A stretch of DNA of 64,000 nt from Chrysoporthe austroafricana (lineage: Eukaryota > Ascomycota > Sordariomycetes > Diaporthales > Cryphonectriaceae), in the NCBI GenBank assembly GCA_001051155.2, contig JYIP02000005.1, positions 2,170,001 to 2,234,000 of the forward strand. The letters are read 5' to 3'. Below the pieces are notes generated by a model that saw only the letters and a list, made by a program, of their open reading frames with translations, was not told the DNA's origin and ran no database searches. This document shows positions 27,287 to 37,244 of the stretch, in pieces. Position 1 is the first letter of the stretch, and every line of letters begins with the position of its first letter. A program made the translations under genes and the position numbers.

Positions 27287-27571
27287 TACAGGGTATGCGA
27301 TAATAGTACGGAACACTACTTCCCGGCCCATCCACAGATACATGGCTACCCCGCCGGCGCGCCGCGCCGCGGCACGTACAGGCCCCTGGCGCACAAGGTC
27401 ACCGTTGGGCCATACGCGGTGTCCTGTCTGGCTGGCCCGGCTCTGTATCCTGTCTGGCTGTGCCTGTCTGTGCCTGTCCCGCCCTGGCCCGCGGTGCTGG
27501 GCTAGGCCGTCCTGGGCTGCGGTCCTTGCTGCGAATGGCGAATGGGCGCCTGTCAAATGCTGCCACCCCCC

Positions 27572-27600
27572 AACCTGAACCTGAACCTGAACCTGAACCT
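27572..27600. repeat. AACCTG hexamer array, nearly five copies
   Basis: The unit AACCTG is repeated four full times plus five bases, 670 bp upstream of the velB start. It is not the TTAGGG telomere unit or a simple shift of it. Confidence 0.9.
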
Positions 27601-28266
27601 ACCTCTTCGAACCTTACCCTGCCTTGACCGTCCTATCCGGCCTTTCTCCATCCTGTCATATCATCTCGCCCACAGCTGGCACGCGGCCACTTGCACAATC
27701 ATCACGGAAGGGTCCTCTCAGCAGAGTGCGGACGGCCTGCTGCATAGCTCCTGCAAACCCGTCCTGGGGGTCACCAATCTGCCCGTTGTGTCGTGTGAGC
27801 CTCGGCTTGCCGTGTGACTTTTCGCCTCCGATTTCAGACGGCCCGCCGTCCTGTTCAACGCTCGCAGTCCCTCGCGACAGCAACACGGCCCGTCCCAAAA
27901 TCGTCAGGAGTTCTCCCGCTGCTGAAGTGCTCCGGCTGGGCGGCCGAAGCGATCACCTATCGACGCCGTGCTTTGACGCGGGCGGCGCGCTAGACAGAGC
28001 CTCACGCCGGCTGGGACTAGCAGCCACTGGTGACGACCAGACTCTGGGCCCGCGGCCGATATAGACCACCCGCCCCCGCCCTCTCACCTCGGGCCTGCAT
28101 CGAGGACGACAATACACAGATCCCCCAGGGGCGCCACTGACAGCACACGCCGTCGACCCTGCCAATTTCGCGACATCTCACCACACGTCCGCCCAGGGCC
28201 TGTCTTACCGGCCCGGGACCCTGATATCTTCCTCCACAGAGGGGCCGGCCACGGGGCGACCACCTG

Positions 28267-30035
28267 ATGGCGTCGTTTTCGAGCCCCAGAGGGCCGAACG
28301 GCACGATGCCCTCCAGCTTTCCCCACCAGCTGCCACCACCTCCCCTCGCGCACAGCAGCTACGCGCCCCCGCAGCCGCTGCCCTCGATGGCTTCCTCGCC
28401 GAACGGGAATGCCTACGGCGCCGCCGGCTATGCCCAGTCTCAGACCTACCAGCACCACCAGCCATCCTACCAGGGCCAGCAGGGCCACCCCCAGCAGCCA
28501 CAACAGGCCCTATACCACCAGCCTGCCCCGCCCGGTCCGCCGCAGCACTCGCAACCGAGCCCGACCGCGAGCGCGCCACCGCAGCAGCCGTCTGCAGGAT
28601 CGGCCGACGGAGCTGTTGGGAAGCTGGATCCTGTGTCTACCGTCGTCAACGGCCGGAGATATGCGTATGTCACGACCCCTCCTGCCCTCTCTTTCTAATC
28701 TTCGTGCTTGCCCGGGCTTGGACTACTAGGCAGAGGCCGTACAGGGACTGCTACCGATCTACTTCTTCGCTGATGGAAGGCTAACCCTTGACCTCCTCGA
28801 AATACAGCCTCATTGTTGAGCAGCAACCAATACGCGCCAGAATGTGTGGTTTTGGTGACAAAGTAGGCCTCATTCTTTTTGTTTTTGTGGGCACCCCTCT
28901 GCTAGCAACTAAAACCTGACTGCGATAGCAGGACCGGAGACCGCTTACTCCACCACCAGCGATCAGACTCCTCGTGACAGACATCCACACGGGCGAAGAA
29001 GTTGATGTCAAGTGAGTAGTATCGCGACGTCCTAGACGAGAGATACTGTAGCGCTGACCTGGAACCTGCAGCACCATCGACTTCGCGCAGTACGTTGTGA
29101 CTGTAGATCTCTGGGACGAGAACGGCACCAAGGAGGTGAATCTCGTGCGCAGCACCACCGCCACGCCAGCTATATCGTCAACCATTCATGAATCCTTCAA
29201 CAACCTTGAGACCATGCCCTACCGGGCTGCGAACATCGCTCCTTACCCACCCCCCCATTCTGGCCAGATGCCGATGTACGGCCAGCCTCAAACGCCCGTT
29301 AACCCGTATGCGGGAGGCCAGTATGGTCAAGGTCAGTGCCTCGCGTCTCTCCCCCTTGGTCACATCGGCCAGCAAGATGGAACTGACAGTCTGAAGTCAC
29401 GAGCTATCCACCAACTCCCAATGGGTACGCCCAGCCGGCATATGGCTATCCCAATGATTTTGCGCCCATGTACAGGCCACCTCAGGTGTACGAGGCAGGC
29501 TCGATGGGCGGCCCGCAGAGGATTTCAATGTCAGGGCCTTCTGGTGGTGGTATCCAGGGAATGTTTACCAGAAATCTCATTGGAAACTGCGCCGGAAGTG
29601 CTTTCCGCCTACAAGATACCAAGGACAAGATCGGTATCTGGTTTGTCATGCAAGATCTCAGTGTCAGGACAGAAGGATGTTTCAGGTACGTCCGAAGCTG
29701 TGACCCGGCTGGGACTCAGTCCCTCTCACAAGGCTGCCCAGTATTGAATGAAGCCATGTTGACATAATATCGAATGACCATTTAGGCTGCGATTCTCCTT
29801 CGTCGACGTCAAGCCAAAGGCGGACCAGAAGGGCGATGCGCCTGTCAAGACGGGCAAGTCCCCGATCCTGGCATCCGTATTCAGCGATCAATTCCAGGTC
29901 TACTCAGCGAAGAAGTTCCCTGGTGTTTGTGACAGCACCGAGCTCAGCAAGTGCTTTGCGACGCAGGGCATCAAGATTCCAATACGGAAGGAAGGAGGCA
30001 AGGGTGCGGCGGACGATGACGACGACGATGACTAG
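28267..30035 (+). CDS. velB: Velvet regulator VelB
   Basis: Velvet-domain DNA-binding factor that partners VeA and VosA to control sexual and asexual development and secondary metabolism. Six exons: 28267..28664, 28808..28862, 28932..29011, 29072..29331, 29397..29685, 29786..30035; phases match at every junction, giving 443 residues. A Pro/Gln/Ser-rich N-terminus (about 1-125) precedes the velvet domain: YALIVEQQPIRARMCGFGDKDRRP, then FAQYVVTVDLWDENGTKEVNLVR. A Pro/Tyr/Gly-rich insertion follows, as is usual for VelB, and then the second half GMFTRNLIG, IGIWFVMQDLSVRTEG, ILASVFSDQFQVYSAKKFPG and GIKIPIRKEGG. The C-terminus is a run of aspartates. The junction between exons 4 and 5 (GTCAGT donor, TGAAG acceptor) is the least certain. 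The very long upstream region suggests complex regulation. Confidence 0.95.
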
Positions 30036-32160
30036 AAAGCTCATTTGATCGGACTACGACGGCGATGACATCCCAGAGGATGGATCGAACACGACCAACC
30101 AAGAGGACGGCATTAAAGCGTCTTCACAGTGCTTGACAGATTCGAAAAATCAGGCGCTGTCGGGAAGGACCTGATCGGACCGTGAGGTAGCGGTTACAGT
30201 GTTGGTACCCTAGCACAAGGAAAAGGATCATTGCAATCCATAACAGTATGGATTGGTGTCTGTGATAACCGCCCTCAAAGTCCAGATTCAGCCTCACAAA
30301 TGGCTCGACGATGTCGGATCTTCCTCTCGTCCTTGAATGCCCGTCATGCACCCGAGTTTCAGTCCGAGGGGGTTTATGAAGGCCTGGCGTAGGCATTGGC
30401 TAATTCATCGGCTCGGAGTTTAGATGCCTACTAGGTGTCTGTCCTAAGGTGGTTTTATTATCTTTTATTCTTTTTTTCTTCTTCGTTAAGAATTGGGTTT
30501 TTATATTCTATGGTGCGACGGCACCGAGTGGCTCTGTCTTATAAGCAAGCGATGGCACCAGCAGCGGCCGATGTTATGAGATACGCTCAACAGCGCCGAC
30601 AAAACAGCGAGTACCGAGCACATGGTAGGGGGAGAAGGATTCACGTCCAGATGTTCGAACCGTCGGTGTGCCAAAAGTCGGTGGTTGTTGTAATACGTCG
30701 GCTTAGTCTATACCCCATATCAAGCGACACAGAGTCCTTAGGCAATAATCGTAGTGAGTATGAGATCATTTGGAAAGTAATTTCGATATGCTGGTGAGAC
30801 CGTCCCCGAGCGAGCCGCGAACTAGTAATCATTGAACCAACAGAATGACAGCACAGCGTTTCAGGCCCATGACGGCCGCTTCGAAACCCAAGAACGCAAA
30901 AGAATTTCGGGTCAAGAGCAGTCAGTGGCGTTCCCGGGAGTCTGGGAACGGGACCTGCATCCATGCAGAGTGAGGGGGGTTCACGGTAAGACTAAGACGA
31001 AGTGAAACGAGACAGCGCAGCCACGTTTTTGTTGATCCGGGGACTCGGAGCCGAGATAGACATACAGACATGGTTTTACATTGCTCAGGCCGTGTATGAA
31101 CGAGATCCCGGGCGAGACATGCATGCTTCTGCTTGGAGATAGGCGAGACTCCAATTTGTCCGATTGGGTTCCTGGGGCCGGGCGCTGTATGGCTTGCTTC
31201 AGGCCCTCTGCTGAAGAAGAGGAAAGAGAGAAGAAAAGGTGAAAAAGCAAGGAAGAAAACCAATAGCTCGGTGGATGTGGCTTGCCTCTTGTGTTAGAGA
31301 AGAAGTAAGGAATCCAGGTGCCAGCATCTCTTTCTCTCTCCCTCTCTCTCTCTCTAAGACAATGTGGACCAATATAGTCATGAAACCTACTGGCACATGC
31401 TCTCCACACCTGAGCGCTGCCACCCTCTTTTCACCGCGCATCCGACACTCGTCACGCTGCCAGAGACAGCTGCATCGGACGACCCCTGGGCCCCCCCCCC
31501 GCCCCCATCGCAAAACCCTATCGGAGAAATTGCCCTGCGGCTCGAGAATAAGCTGCGGAGCGGGACAGAGTGCCGCTGCCGAGACTCCCGGACCCGTCTC
31601 TGAAGTTACCTATATCCTCGGACTACGAGTCATGCCTCGTTCTCCTACCCAGAGCGTCGGGACCTCGAAGGAAGAAGGGGGGGCTGGGCCTTCCCCGGCA
31701 CCTGGCGAGCCGCTGACGAGCTTGTCTGGGCCCGCGCAGGGAGGGCAGCCCGGACTACCTACCTAGCCGCCGTGGGAACTTGCACTGTGCTCGCAGGGAA
31801 AAAGAAAGTATAGCTGCGAACCGACGTCAGTGCTTGAACTTTCAAGGTTTGTATTTGATGGTTTCTTGAAGGCCAAAAGAGGTCATATATGCTCCGAGCG
31901 GCATACTGTGGTTGTCATATACGCCTGCAGTATGTCATCTCGGAAATAGCCGAGGTTTTGCAGCGCCTCCGCACTATAGCTGGGCAATACCTATCCAACC
32001 CAATTCCGCGCAAGGCAGAATAGGGCTAACGCGCTGCTGCCTAAACCTCGACAGGATAGCGCCGCCTCAACTTACATATATATCAACAAGTCTTTTAGCA
32101 TGCCCAGTGCCATGGACTCCCGGCCTTCTTCTGGTTCTCTCTCCCAACACGCCTGATATC
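30036..32160. other. Intergenic, velB / archaemetzincin
   Basis: A 2.1 kb stretch with no supportable gene. It contains T-rich sequence just after velB (possible 3'UTR), a pyrimidine tract with CT repeats at 31329-31355, and a run of Cs at 31489-31502. An open frame continues upstream from the protease start to 31912, but that portion does not look like the family's N-terminus. Confidence 0.6.
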
Positions 32161-33504
32161 ATGGCGCCAAGGCAGAAGAAGTGCACGCATCCTTCCGTCG
32201 TGGCGGGCGTGTCTCCCCACGGTGCCGAGGCCAGCTACAAGCGGCCAGACTGGAAGCGCAGGGCCGCGGCTACGACTTCTTCGGGCCGGTTTCCAAAAAG
32301 CAGCCCTGAAGAAGAGCCGGAGTCTCTCCTCTCCACGTTTCCTGCGCCGCTCGTCCTTCCTTATGACGATCTCGCTGTGGGGGCCAGTCAGCACCCGCAG
32401 AGTCTGCGGTCGTGGCACAACATGGCCGAGAGGAATCAGGTCACCTACGACAGGAAGACGCTGTACGTGGCAAGGCCGCCAGCAATTTCCGAGTCGATGT
32501 CCGCCATGAGCGGGTGGATCGAGCCAGCAGGATCGGCAAAGAAGAAGGCAATGAAAGGAGCTACCGGAACAGCAGTTCAACCACCCAAGATTGATGACAT
32601 CCTGGAGTATCTCCGTGCTTTCTATCACGGTTTCGAAGTGAAGGAGTATGCTCCGACTCTCTGCTTCGAGCCGTGGGAAAGTAATGTCAAGAAGGGCGCC
32701 TCGTCATCCTTTGTCGCCCTGAAAGAGGGTCCTGCTGATGATCTCACACGCATCCGGACGCGGCCCAGCCTGGACGGCATCTTCTCCCGCCAGCTCAACC
32801 TCGATGACCTGCTGGATTGTGCCATCAGGATCCTCCCCAGAGATGCGTACGCCCTCCTCCTGCTTGTTGACCACGACCTGTATGAGGACGAGGACGATGA
32901 CTTCTGCTGCGGCAGAGCATATGGAGGCAGCCGTGTGGCCGTCGTCTCCTCGGCACGCTACAACCCTCTGCTCCATGACCACGAGGGCGTGGACGCCTCG
33001 CACATCTGGCCCGCGTCGCACTGCGCGGCGTACGTGGCATCGCAGTGCGGACTACCCGGCATCCCGCCGTCGCCACACCACCAGGGCGGCAGCATGTCCG
33101 ACGGCGCGCTTCACCAGGCCGTAGCAGCCTTCAGGGCTGCCCCCGGCGCAGCCGCCACGGGGCCCGACCTCCTGCACGGCGTGTGGCTCTTCTGCCTAGC
33201 ACGCACGGCCTCCCACGAGCTAGACCACTGCTTCTGCATGGAGCACTGCGTGTACTACGCGTGTGCCATGCAGGGCACCGCGAGCGTGGCCGAGGACTGC
33301 AGGCAGCCGCCGTACCTGTGCCCCGTCTGCGCCAAGAAGCTCTCGCGGTCGGCCGCGGAGGTCCACGATCCAAGGTTCGATGAAGACAGGTTCTCCCGAG
33401 AGGCCTGTGAGGCCATGGCAAGGTTCTGTGCGAAGTGGAGGCGTGTGGGCGTGTGGGCTGGATACGAGGCCTGGCTGGGCGCAAGGCTGCTGAACTGGGT
33501 GTAG
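32161..33504 (+). CDS. Archaemetzincin-like zinc metalloprotease
   Basis: Predicted zinc metallopeptidase of the archaemetzincin family (M54); substrates in fungi are unknown. Single exon, 447 residues from the ATG at 32161 (MAPRQKKCTHPSV), chosen because the family-like N-terminal Cys/Lys-rich segment starts there; 83 further codons are open upstream but look non-coding. The metal site is HELDHCFCMEHC at residues 352-363, followed by a CAM segment and CPVC, matching the family order HEXXHXXGXXHC...C.M...CXXC. The Gly of the canonical motif is Cys359 here (codon 33235-33237). The mid-part carries an acidic DLYEDEDDDF segment after LLLVD, usual for the strand before the active-site helix. It is soluble, with no signal peptide or membrane segment seen. 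The family is fairly sure; activity is uncertain because of the Gly change. Confidence 0.85.
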   Translation: MAPRQKKCTHPSVVAGVSPHGAEASYKRPDWKRRAAATTSSGRFPKSSPEEEPESLLSTFPAPLVLPYDDLAVGASQHPQSLRSWHNMAERNQVTYDRKTLYVARPPAISESMSAMSGWIEPAGSAKKKAMKGATGTAVQPPKIDDILEYLRAFYHGFEVKEYAPTLCFEPWESNVKKGASSSFVALKEGPADDLTRIRTRPSLDGIFSRQLNLDDLLDCAIRILPRDAYALLLLVDHDLYEDEDDDFCCGRAYGGSRVAVVSSARYNPLLHDHEGVDASHIWPASHCAAYVASQCGLPGIPPSPHHQGGSMSDGALHQAVAAFRAAPGAAATGPDLLHGVWLFCLARTASHELDHCFCMEHCVYYACAMQGTASVAEDCRQPPYLCPVCAKKLSRSAAEVHDPRFDEDRFSREACEAMARFCAKWRRVGVWAGYEAWLGARLLNWV

Positions 33505-34453
33505 GAAATGCATGGCCGTCACGCCCAGCAGGTGATATCATACCTGAGCTGCTTGCCCTCATAGCAGTCTTAGACATATTGATGGCCTCTCGTGGTGGAA
33601 TAGCCTTCTTTCAGACCACCACTTCTCAGGTGAATTGCCCCAAGGCGATCAGCTCTTTGAGGCTCTGAACTTGGCGGAAGTAAGTCATCGTAGAGTGTGT
33701 TATAGAAATTTCCGTTTAGGATTGGCGGGAAAGCCACTCCCCACACACAAACTTGAGGTGACTCATGCTCGTAAGACACTGCCTGGGCCTCGCTACCAGG
33801 AGGTCAGCTAGATGGGGATGCGGTGTAAGGCAGAGGGGGGGGAGGGAGCGCTTTCGGTCAGCCTGAGACCATATGAACACGCTGAAGGCGCCACTGTTCA
33901 ACAGCAAGCAGCAAACATCCTGCGTGGTGTAACGGTAGCACATCGGCTTGTCACGCCGGGATCCTGGGTTCAACTCCCAGCGCAGGAGACTTCCTTTTGG
34001 CACATACCGCGCCTTTTTGTTTGGGCGACATGTTGTTGTCGCCGATGTGAACCATGCCTGCCGCGCGGGGGGAAGGTGTGCTCCTGCCAGGCACGGGGAC
34101 AGGGATGTCCCCAGCACCTGCGAGCCGTGACCAGGCGCTCATGCATGTAATATACGGACGTACAGGGGGCCGCACGGCCTGCAGTTCCTCCTATTAAAGT
34201 GCTACAACTTCTCTCACTCCTCCACGAGGCTGTAACTTGTCGCGATGAGCCCGTGAATCCTGGATGCTCTGAGATGGACGGCGCTAATCGTCGGTTGCCT
34301 AGATTAAGCCCAGTCAACTACCTCGCTTACGATCTATAAGATGCCTCTAACTCTGAATTCTTTTTTCTTTTCTTCCTTTTTATGACAGCAGCAGAGGGTT
34401 ACTACACAACAGTCGTGCTACCTTTTCGCCACAGCCTACTGCCTTCTCTTACC
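33505..34453. other. Intergenic with tRNA-Asp
   Basis: This contains the tRNA-Asp gene and otherwise no recognisable gene. Just before the polymerase start is a T/C-rich tract (34361-34380). Confidence 0.6.
33918..33987 (+). tRNA. tRNA-Asp (GTC)
   Basis: A 70-nt cloverleaf: acceptor stem TCCTGCG pairs perfectly with CGCAGGA. The anticodon stem (T)CGGC/GCCG(G) encloses loop TTGTCAC, anticodon GTC. The T arm is CTGGG-TTCAACT-CCCAG, containing the B box. The D arm with GTGTAACGGTAGCAC carries the A box. There is no intron. The anticodon and stems identify tRNA-Asp. Confidence 0.95.
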
Positions 34454-36889
34454 ATGTATCTCGATATTACCTTCCAGGCGAAAGAGGCTTTCTACGCGCA
34501 GCTTGATGCGCTGGATGCTCCCTTGGACGAAGACGAAGACCTGAACAATGACGACTATCGACAAAACAATCGGGCTTTCCTCGAACAGGCGAAGTCAGGC
34601 AAACAGCCTTTAGAGCCAAGCCAGAATAATATATATACCGCGCCTGATGCGAGTAAGATATCGATACCAGCGTCTAAAGCAACCAGACGCAACTCGACTG
34701 CTGCCCCTGCTACCACCACAGAGAGTATTATCGAAGTCACGCCTTCCATCTCCAACAACGGCCAGCAGGCAAGCCGACGGCGGCTTCCCATAAGCACATC
34801 CTTTGTGCAGGATACACCACTTCAAGCGACCCGACCGGCCAACACCCCAAGCCTAAAACGCGGAGTGACGGACCCTGCGTCTGTTGGCCCCCTCTCCAAC
34901 CAAGCGCCGAGAGCGTCAACTTCTATCATGGCAGGCAGCAACAGTCGAAAGCGGACTGCCAAGGGCAAGGACAAGGATGATGTGCCAGAGGGGAAGCAGG
35001 TTCTGAAAAATCTCAGACTGTTCTACATCCCTAAAGAGCGCCTTTATGTTCGCAAGCTCCAAATGGAACACGCAGAGAGGTACGGCGCTGTAGTGACCGA
35101 TCAGCTCGCTGAAGCCACCCACATTATCGTCGATAAGAACCTCAAATATGACGACATCAAGGGCGTCATTTCGTCTGTCGCCGAGAAAGATGGCATCACA
35201 CTTGTTACGGAAGATTGGCCCTTAGATTGTATACAGCAGGGTCGCGTCCTCCCGCCCTATGTCAAGTATCGGGTCAGGGGGATGCCATCTGGACAACCGG
35301 CATCTACGGGGAAAGACCCAGAACAACAGACAACCCAGGTTTCCGATCGTTCCTTAGAGTTGAAGGCTCCTCACAAAAATCCAAGGAAGTGGGACTACGT
35401 CCCTGCAATGACCCCGTCGCAAAGCACGGAATCTCCGCTCCCCGTCTTAGGCCAGAGACAGGACCTCGACGTGGTGGAACCAACTGGACCTTCAACTCGA
35501 GAGGCTGCTGACGAGAATATCGCTAACCCAGCATCCAAAGGTGCTGGTGGAGAGGCTCTCAGTCACGCAGAGGAAGTGGAAGGATCTGCCAAGCTCTGTC
35601 GTGTAAGCCCTGATTTTGGTGACGAGCTCTCACAAATCATCACTGAGGCCCGCGAGGAATTCAAGGACGTCCCACGCATTGGGGATGAAGACGCGAGCCT
35701 CAATCCAGGTGAAGAATGTGAGGAAGACGACTCAGAATCAGAGGCAGAGCGAAGAAAGAAGAAGCGCAAGCAAGATAGAGGCAAACCCGCGCCAAATAAT
35801 TTCGACAACCGCTATGCTTGCAACCGAGGAGGCACCGAGGACCAGGCCATGAACAAGGACAATCCGAACGCGTTCACCATTAGTGTCTTTCAGAAGATGC
35901 TCGACTATTACTCCCAGACCAATGACCACTGGCGGGTTCTCGCTTACCGCAGAATCATCACCACGCTTTCAATGGTCAAGGATCGCGCCATCACTACGGC
36001 CGAGGAGGCTAGGGAGTTGCCGTACTTTGGAGAGAGGCTATCGGCCAAGCTTGAGGAGATTGTCAAGACTCGTACCCTTCGACGGTTGCAGTTCGCCTTG
36101 GATGACCCCATGGGCCGAGTCAAAGCACTGTTCCTAGGAGTTTATGGCGCCGGCCAGACGACCGCCGACAAATGGGTTGCACAGGGCTTCCGAAACCTCG
36201 ACGATCTGTTACAGCGCGCCAATCTCTCCTACAATCAAAGGATTGGCATCGAGCATTATGACGACCTCAACTCTCGCATTCCACGCGCTGAAGTCACGAA
36301 GCTTGGCGAGTATGTCAAGGCGGAGGCAGCCAAGATCGACCAGGGCGTCGAACTCCTCATCGGGGGCAGTTATCGTCGGGGTGCGTCGAGCAGTGGTGAT
36401 ATTGACATCATAATCACCAAAAAGAACACCACCTCTACCAAGGACTTGATCCCATTCCTTGATAAGCTCGTCGGCAACCTAAGCAAACAAGGTTTCCTAA
36501 CAGCAGAACTTGCCGCCCACAGCTCGAGCAGAGTCGGAAGTGGCAGCAAATGGCATGGCTGCTGCGTATTGCCACGGATCGCCGGGTTCAACGATGATGA
36601 GAATTATCGTCCTGTGTGGCGGAGGATCGACCTGCTCTTGGTGCCAGAGACGGAATACGGAGCCGCGCTGATCTACTTCACCGGCAACGACATCTTCAAT
36701 CGCAGTATGCGGCTGTTGGCATCGAAGAAGCAGATGAGGCTGAACCAGCGTGGACTGTATAAGGATGTGCTGAGGGGCTGGGACAGGGAAAAGATTTCCG
36801 AGGGCGAGCTGGTGGAGGGGCGGGACGAGAAAAAGATCTTCCAGATCCTGGGCGTAAAGTGGAGAGAGCCGCATGAGAGGTGGTGTTGA
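34454..36889 (+). CDS. pol4: DNA polymerase X family, lambda type (Pol4)
   Basis: Gap-filling DNA polymerase for non-homologous end joining and base excision repair. Single exon. With the ATG at 34454 (context ACCATG) the product is 811 residues; an in-frame ATG at 34382 would add 24, and TTCCAG at 34473-34478 could instead be an acceptor after an unseen first exon, so the extreme N-terminus is uncertain. Order: Ser/Thr-rich leader; BRCT domain (about 185-275, LRLFYIPKE ... LVTEDWPLDCI); acidic and basic linker; 8-kDa lyase domain (about 475-555, VFQKMLDYYSQTNDHWRVLAY); helix-hairpin-helix fingers (YGAGQTTADKW); palm with GGSYRRGASSSGDIDIII (two catalytic Asp, about 648-650) and RRIDLLLVP (third Asp); thumb with YFTGNDIFNRSMR and RLNQRGLYKD. 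All catalytic residues are present. It is convergent with ACL4. Confidence 0.92.
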   Translation: MYLDITFQAKEAFYAQLDALDAPLDEDEDLNNDDYRQNNRAFLEQAKSGKQPLEPSQNNIYTAPDASKISIPASKATRRNSTAAPATTTESIIEVTPSISNNGQQASRRRLPISTSFVQDTPLQATRPANTPSLKRGVTDPASVGPLSNQAPRASTSIMAGSNSRKRTAKGKDKDDVPEGKQVLKNLRLFYIPKERLYVRKLQMEHAERYGAVVTDQLAEATHIIVDKNLKYDDIKGVISSVAEKDGITLVTEDWPLDCIQQGRVLPPYVKYRVRGMPSGQPASTGKDPEQQTTQVSDRSLELKAPHKNPRKWDYVPAMTPSQSTESPLPVLGQRQDLDVVEPTGPSTREAADENIANPASKGAGGEALSHAEEVEGSAKLCRVSPDFGDELSQIITEAREEFKDVPRIGDEDASLNPGEECEEDDSESEAERRKKKRKQDRGKPAPNNFDNRYACNRGGTEDQAMNKDNPNAFTISVFQKMLDYYSQTNDHWRVLAYRRIITTLSMVKDRAITTAEEARELPYFGERLSAKLEEIVKTRTLRRLQFALDDPMGRVKALFLGVYGAGQTTADKWVAQGFRNLDDLLQRANLSYNQRIGIEHYDDLNSRIPRAEVTKLGEYVKAEAAKIDQGVELLIGGSYRRGASSSGDIDIIITKKNTTSTKDLIPFLDKLVGNLSKQGFLTAELAAHSSSRVGSGSKWHGCCVLPRIAGFNDDENYRPVWRRIDLLLVPETEYGAALIYFTGNDIFNRSMRLLASKKQMRLNQRGLYKDVLRGWDREKISEGELVEGRDEKKIFQILGVKWREPHERWC

Positions 36890-37244
36890 GAATTGGATTG
36901 TATGCAGGCAAAACGAATGTTGACACCCTTTGACTTAATCAGTTAATAGTTTTCCTTGCATTGCATCGGACACGACGCTGTGTCGGTAATGGTATCATGC
37001 TATGTATGGTGTTCGACGCTTCATCCTCCATTCTGGAAGCATCGGATGCGATTTCTAGCTGCGGACGCTTCCCCCGCTCTAAAAAGAACCCCTATTCGAG
37101 GGCAGAACGCCATATTATGTAGTGTTTAATGTTATTTTTGGGTTTCCACCTTCGCCGTTGTAAATCCATGTGCATATGGTCCCGTCATCGTTGGGAGACG
37201 AGGATTGAGACTGTGTCCAGGAGTCGACAGGAGCGCTCCCATAG
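36890..37244. other. Convergent 3' intergenic gap
   Basis: 355 bp between the stops of the polymerase and ACL4; it holds both 3'UTRs and nothing else that I can recognise. Confidence 0.6.

Larger units (their letters stand above)
20810..28266. other. 7.4 kb gene-free region upstream of velB
   Basis: I found no protein-coding gene here. Open frames of 60-244 codons exist on both strands but overlap one another, lack plausible splice partners and show no recognisable family. The last 3 kb is very GC-rich and repetitive: GCTCT pentamers (about 25371-25399), a G-quadruplex-type run (26554-26576), GTAC palindromes (26665-26674, 27273-27286), CAG/CGG runs (about 27170-27215) and AACCTG hexamers (27572-27600). 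It probably contains the velB promoter, perhaps a long 5'UTR and non-coding transcripts. A missed spliced gene in 21-25 kb cannot be excluded. Confidence 0.5.

Noticed and set aside
31912..32160. N-terminal extension of the archaemetzincin
   Set aside because: The 83 upstream codons are open but have a non-family, leader-like composition; the family-like N-terminus starts at the ATG of 32161.
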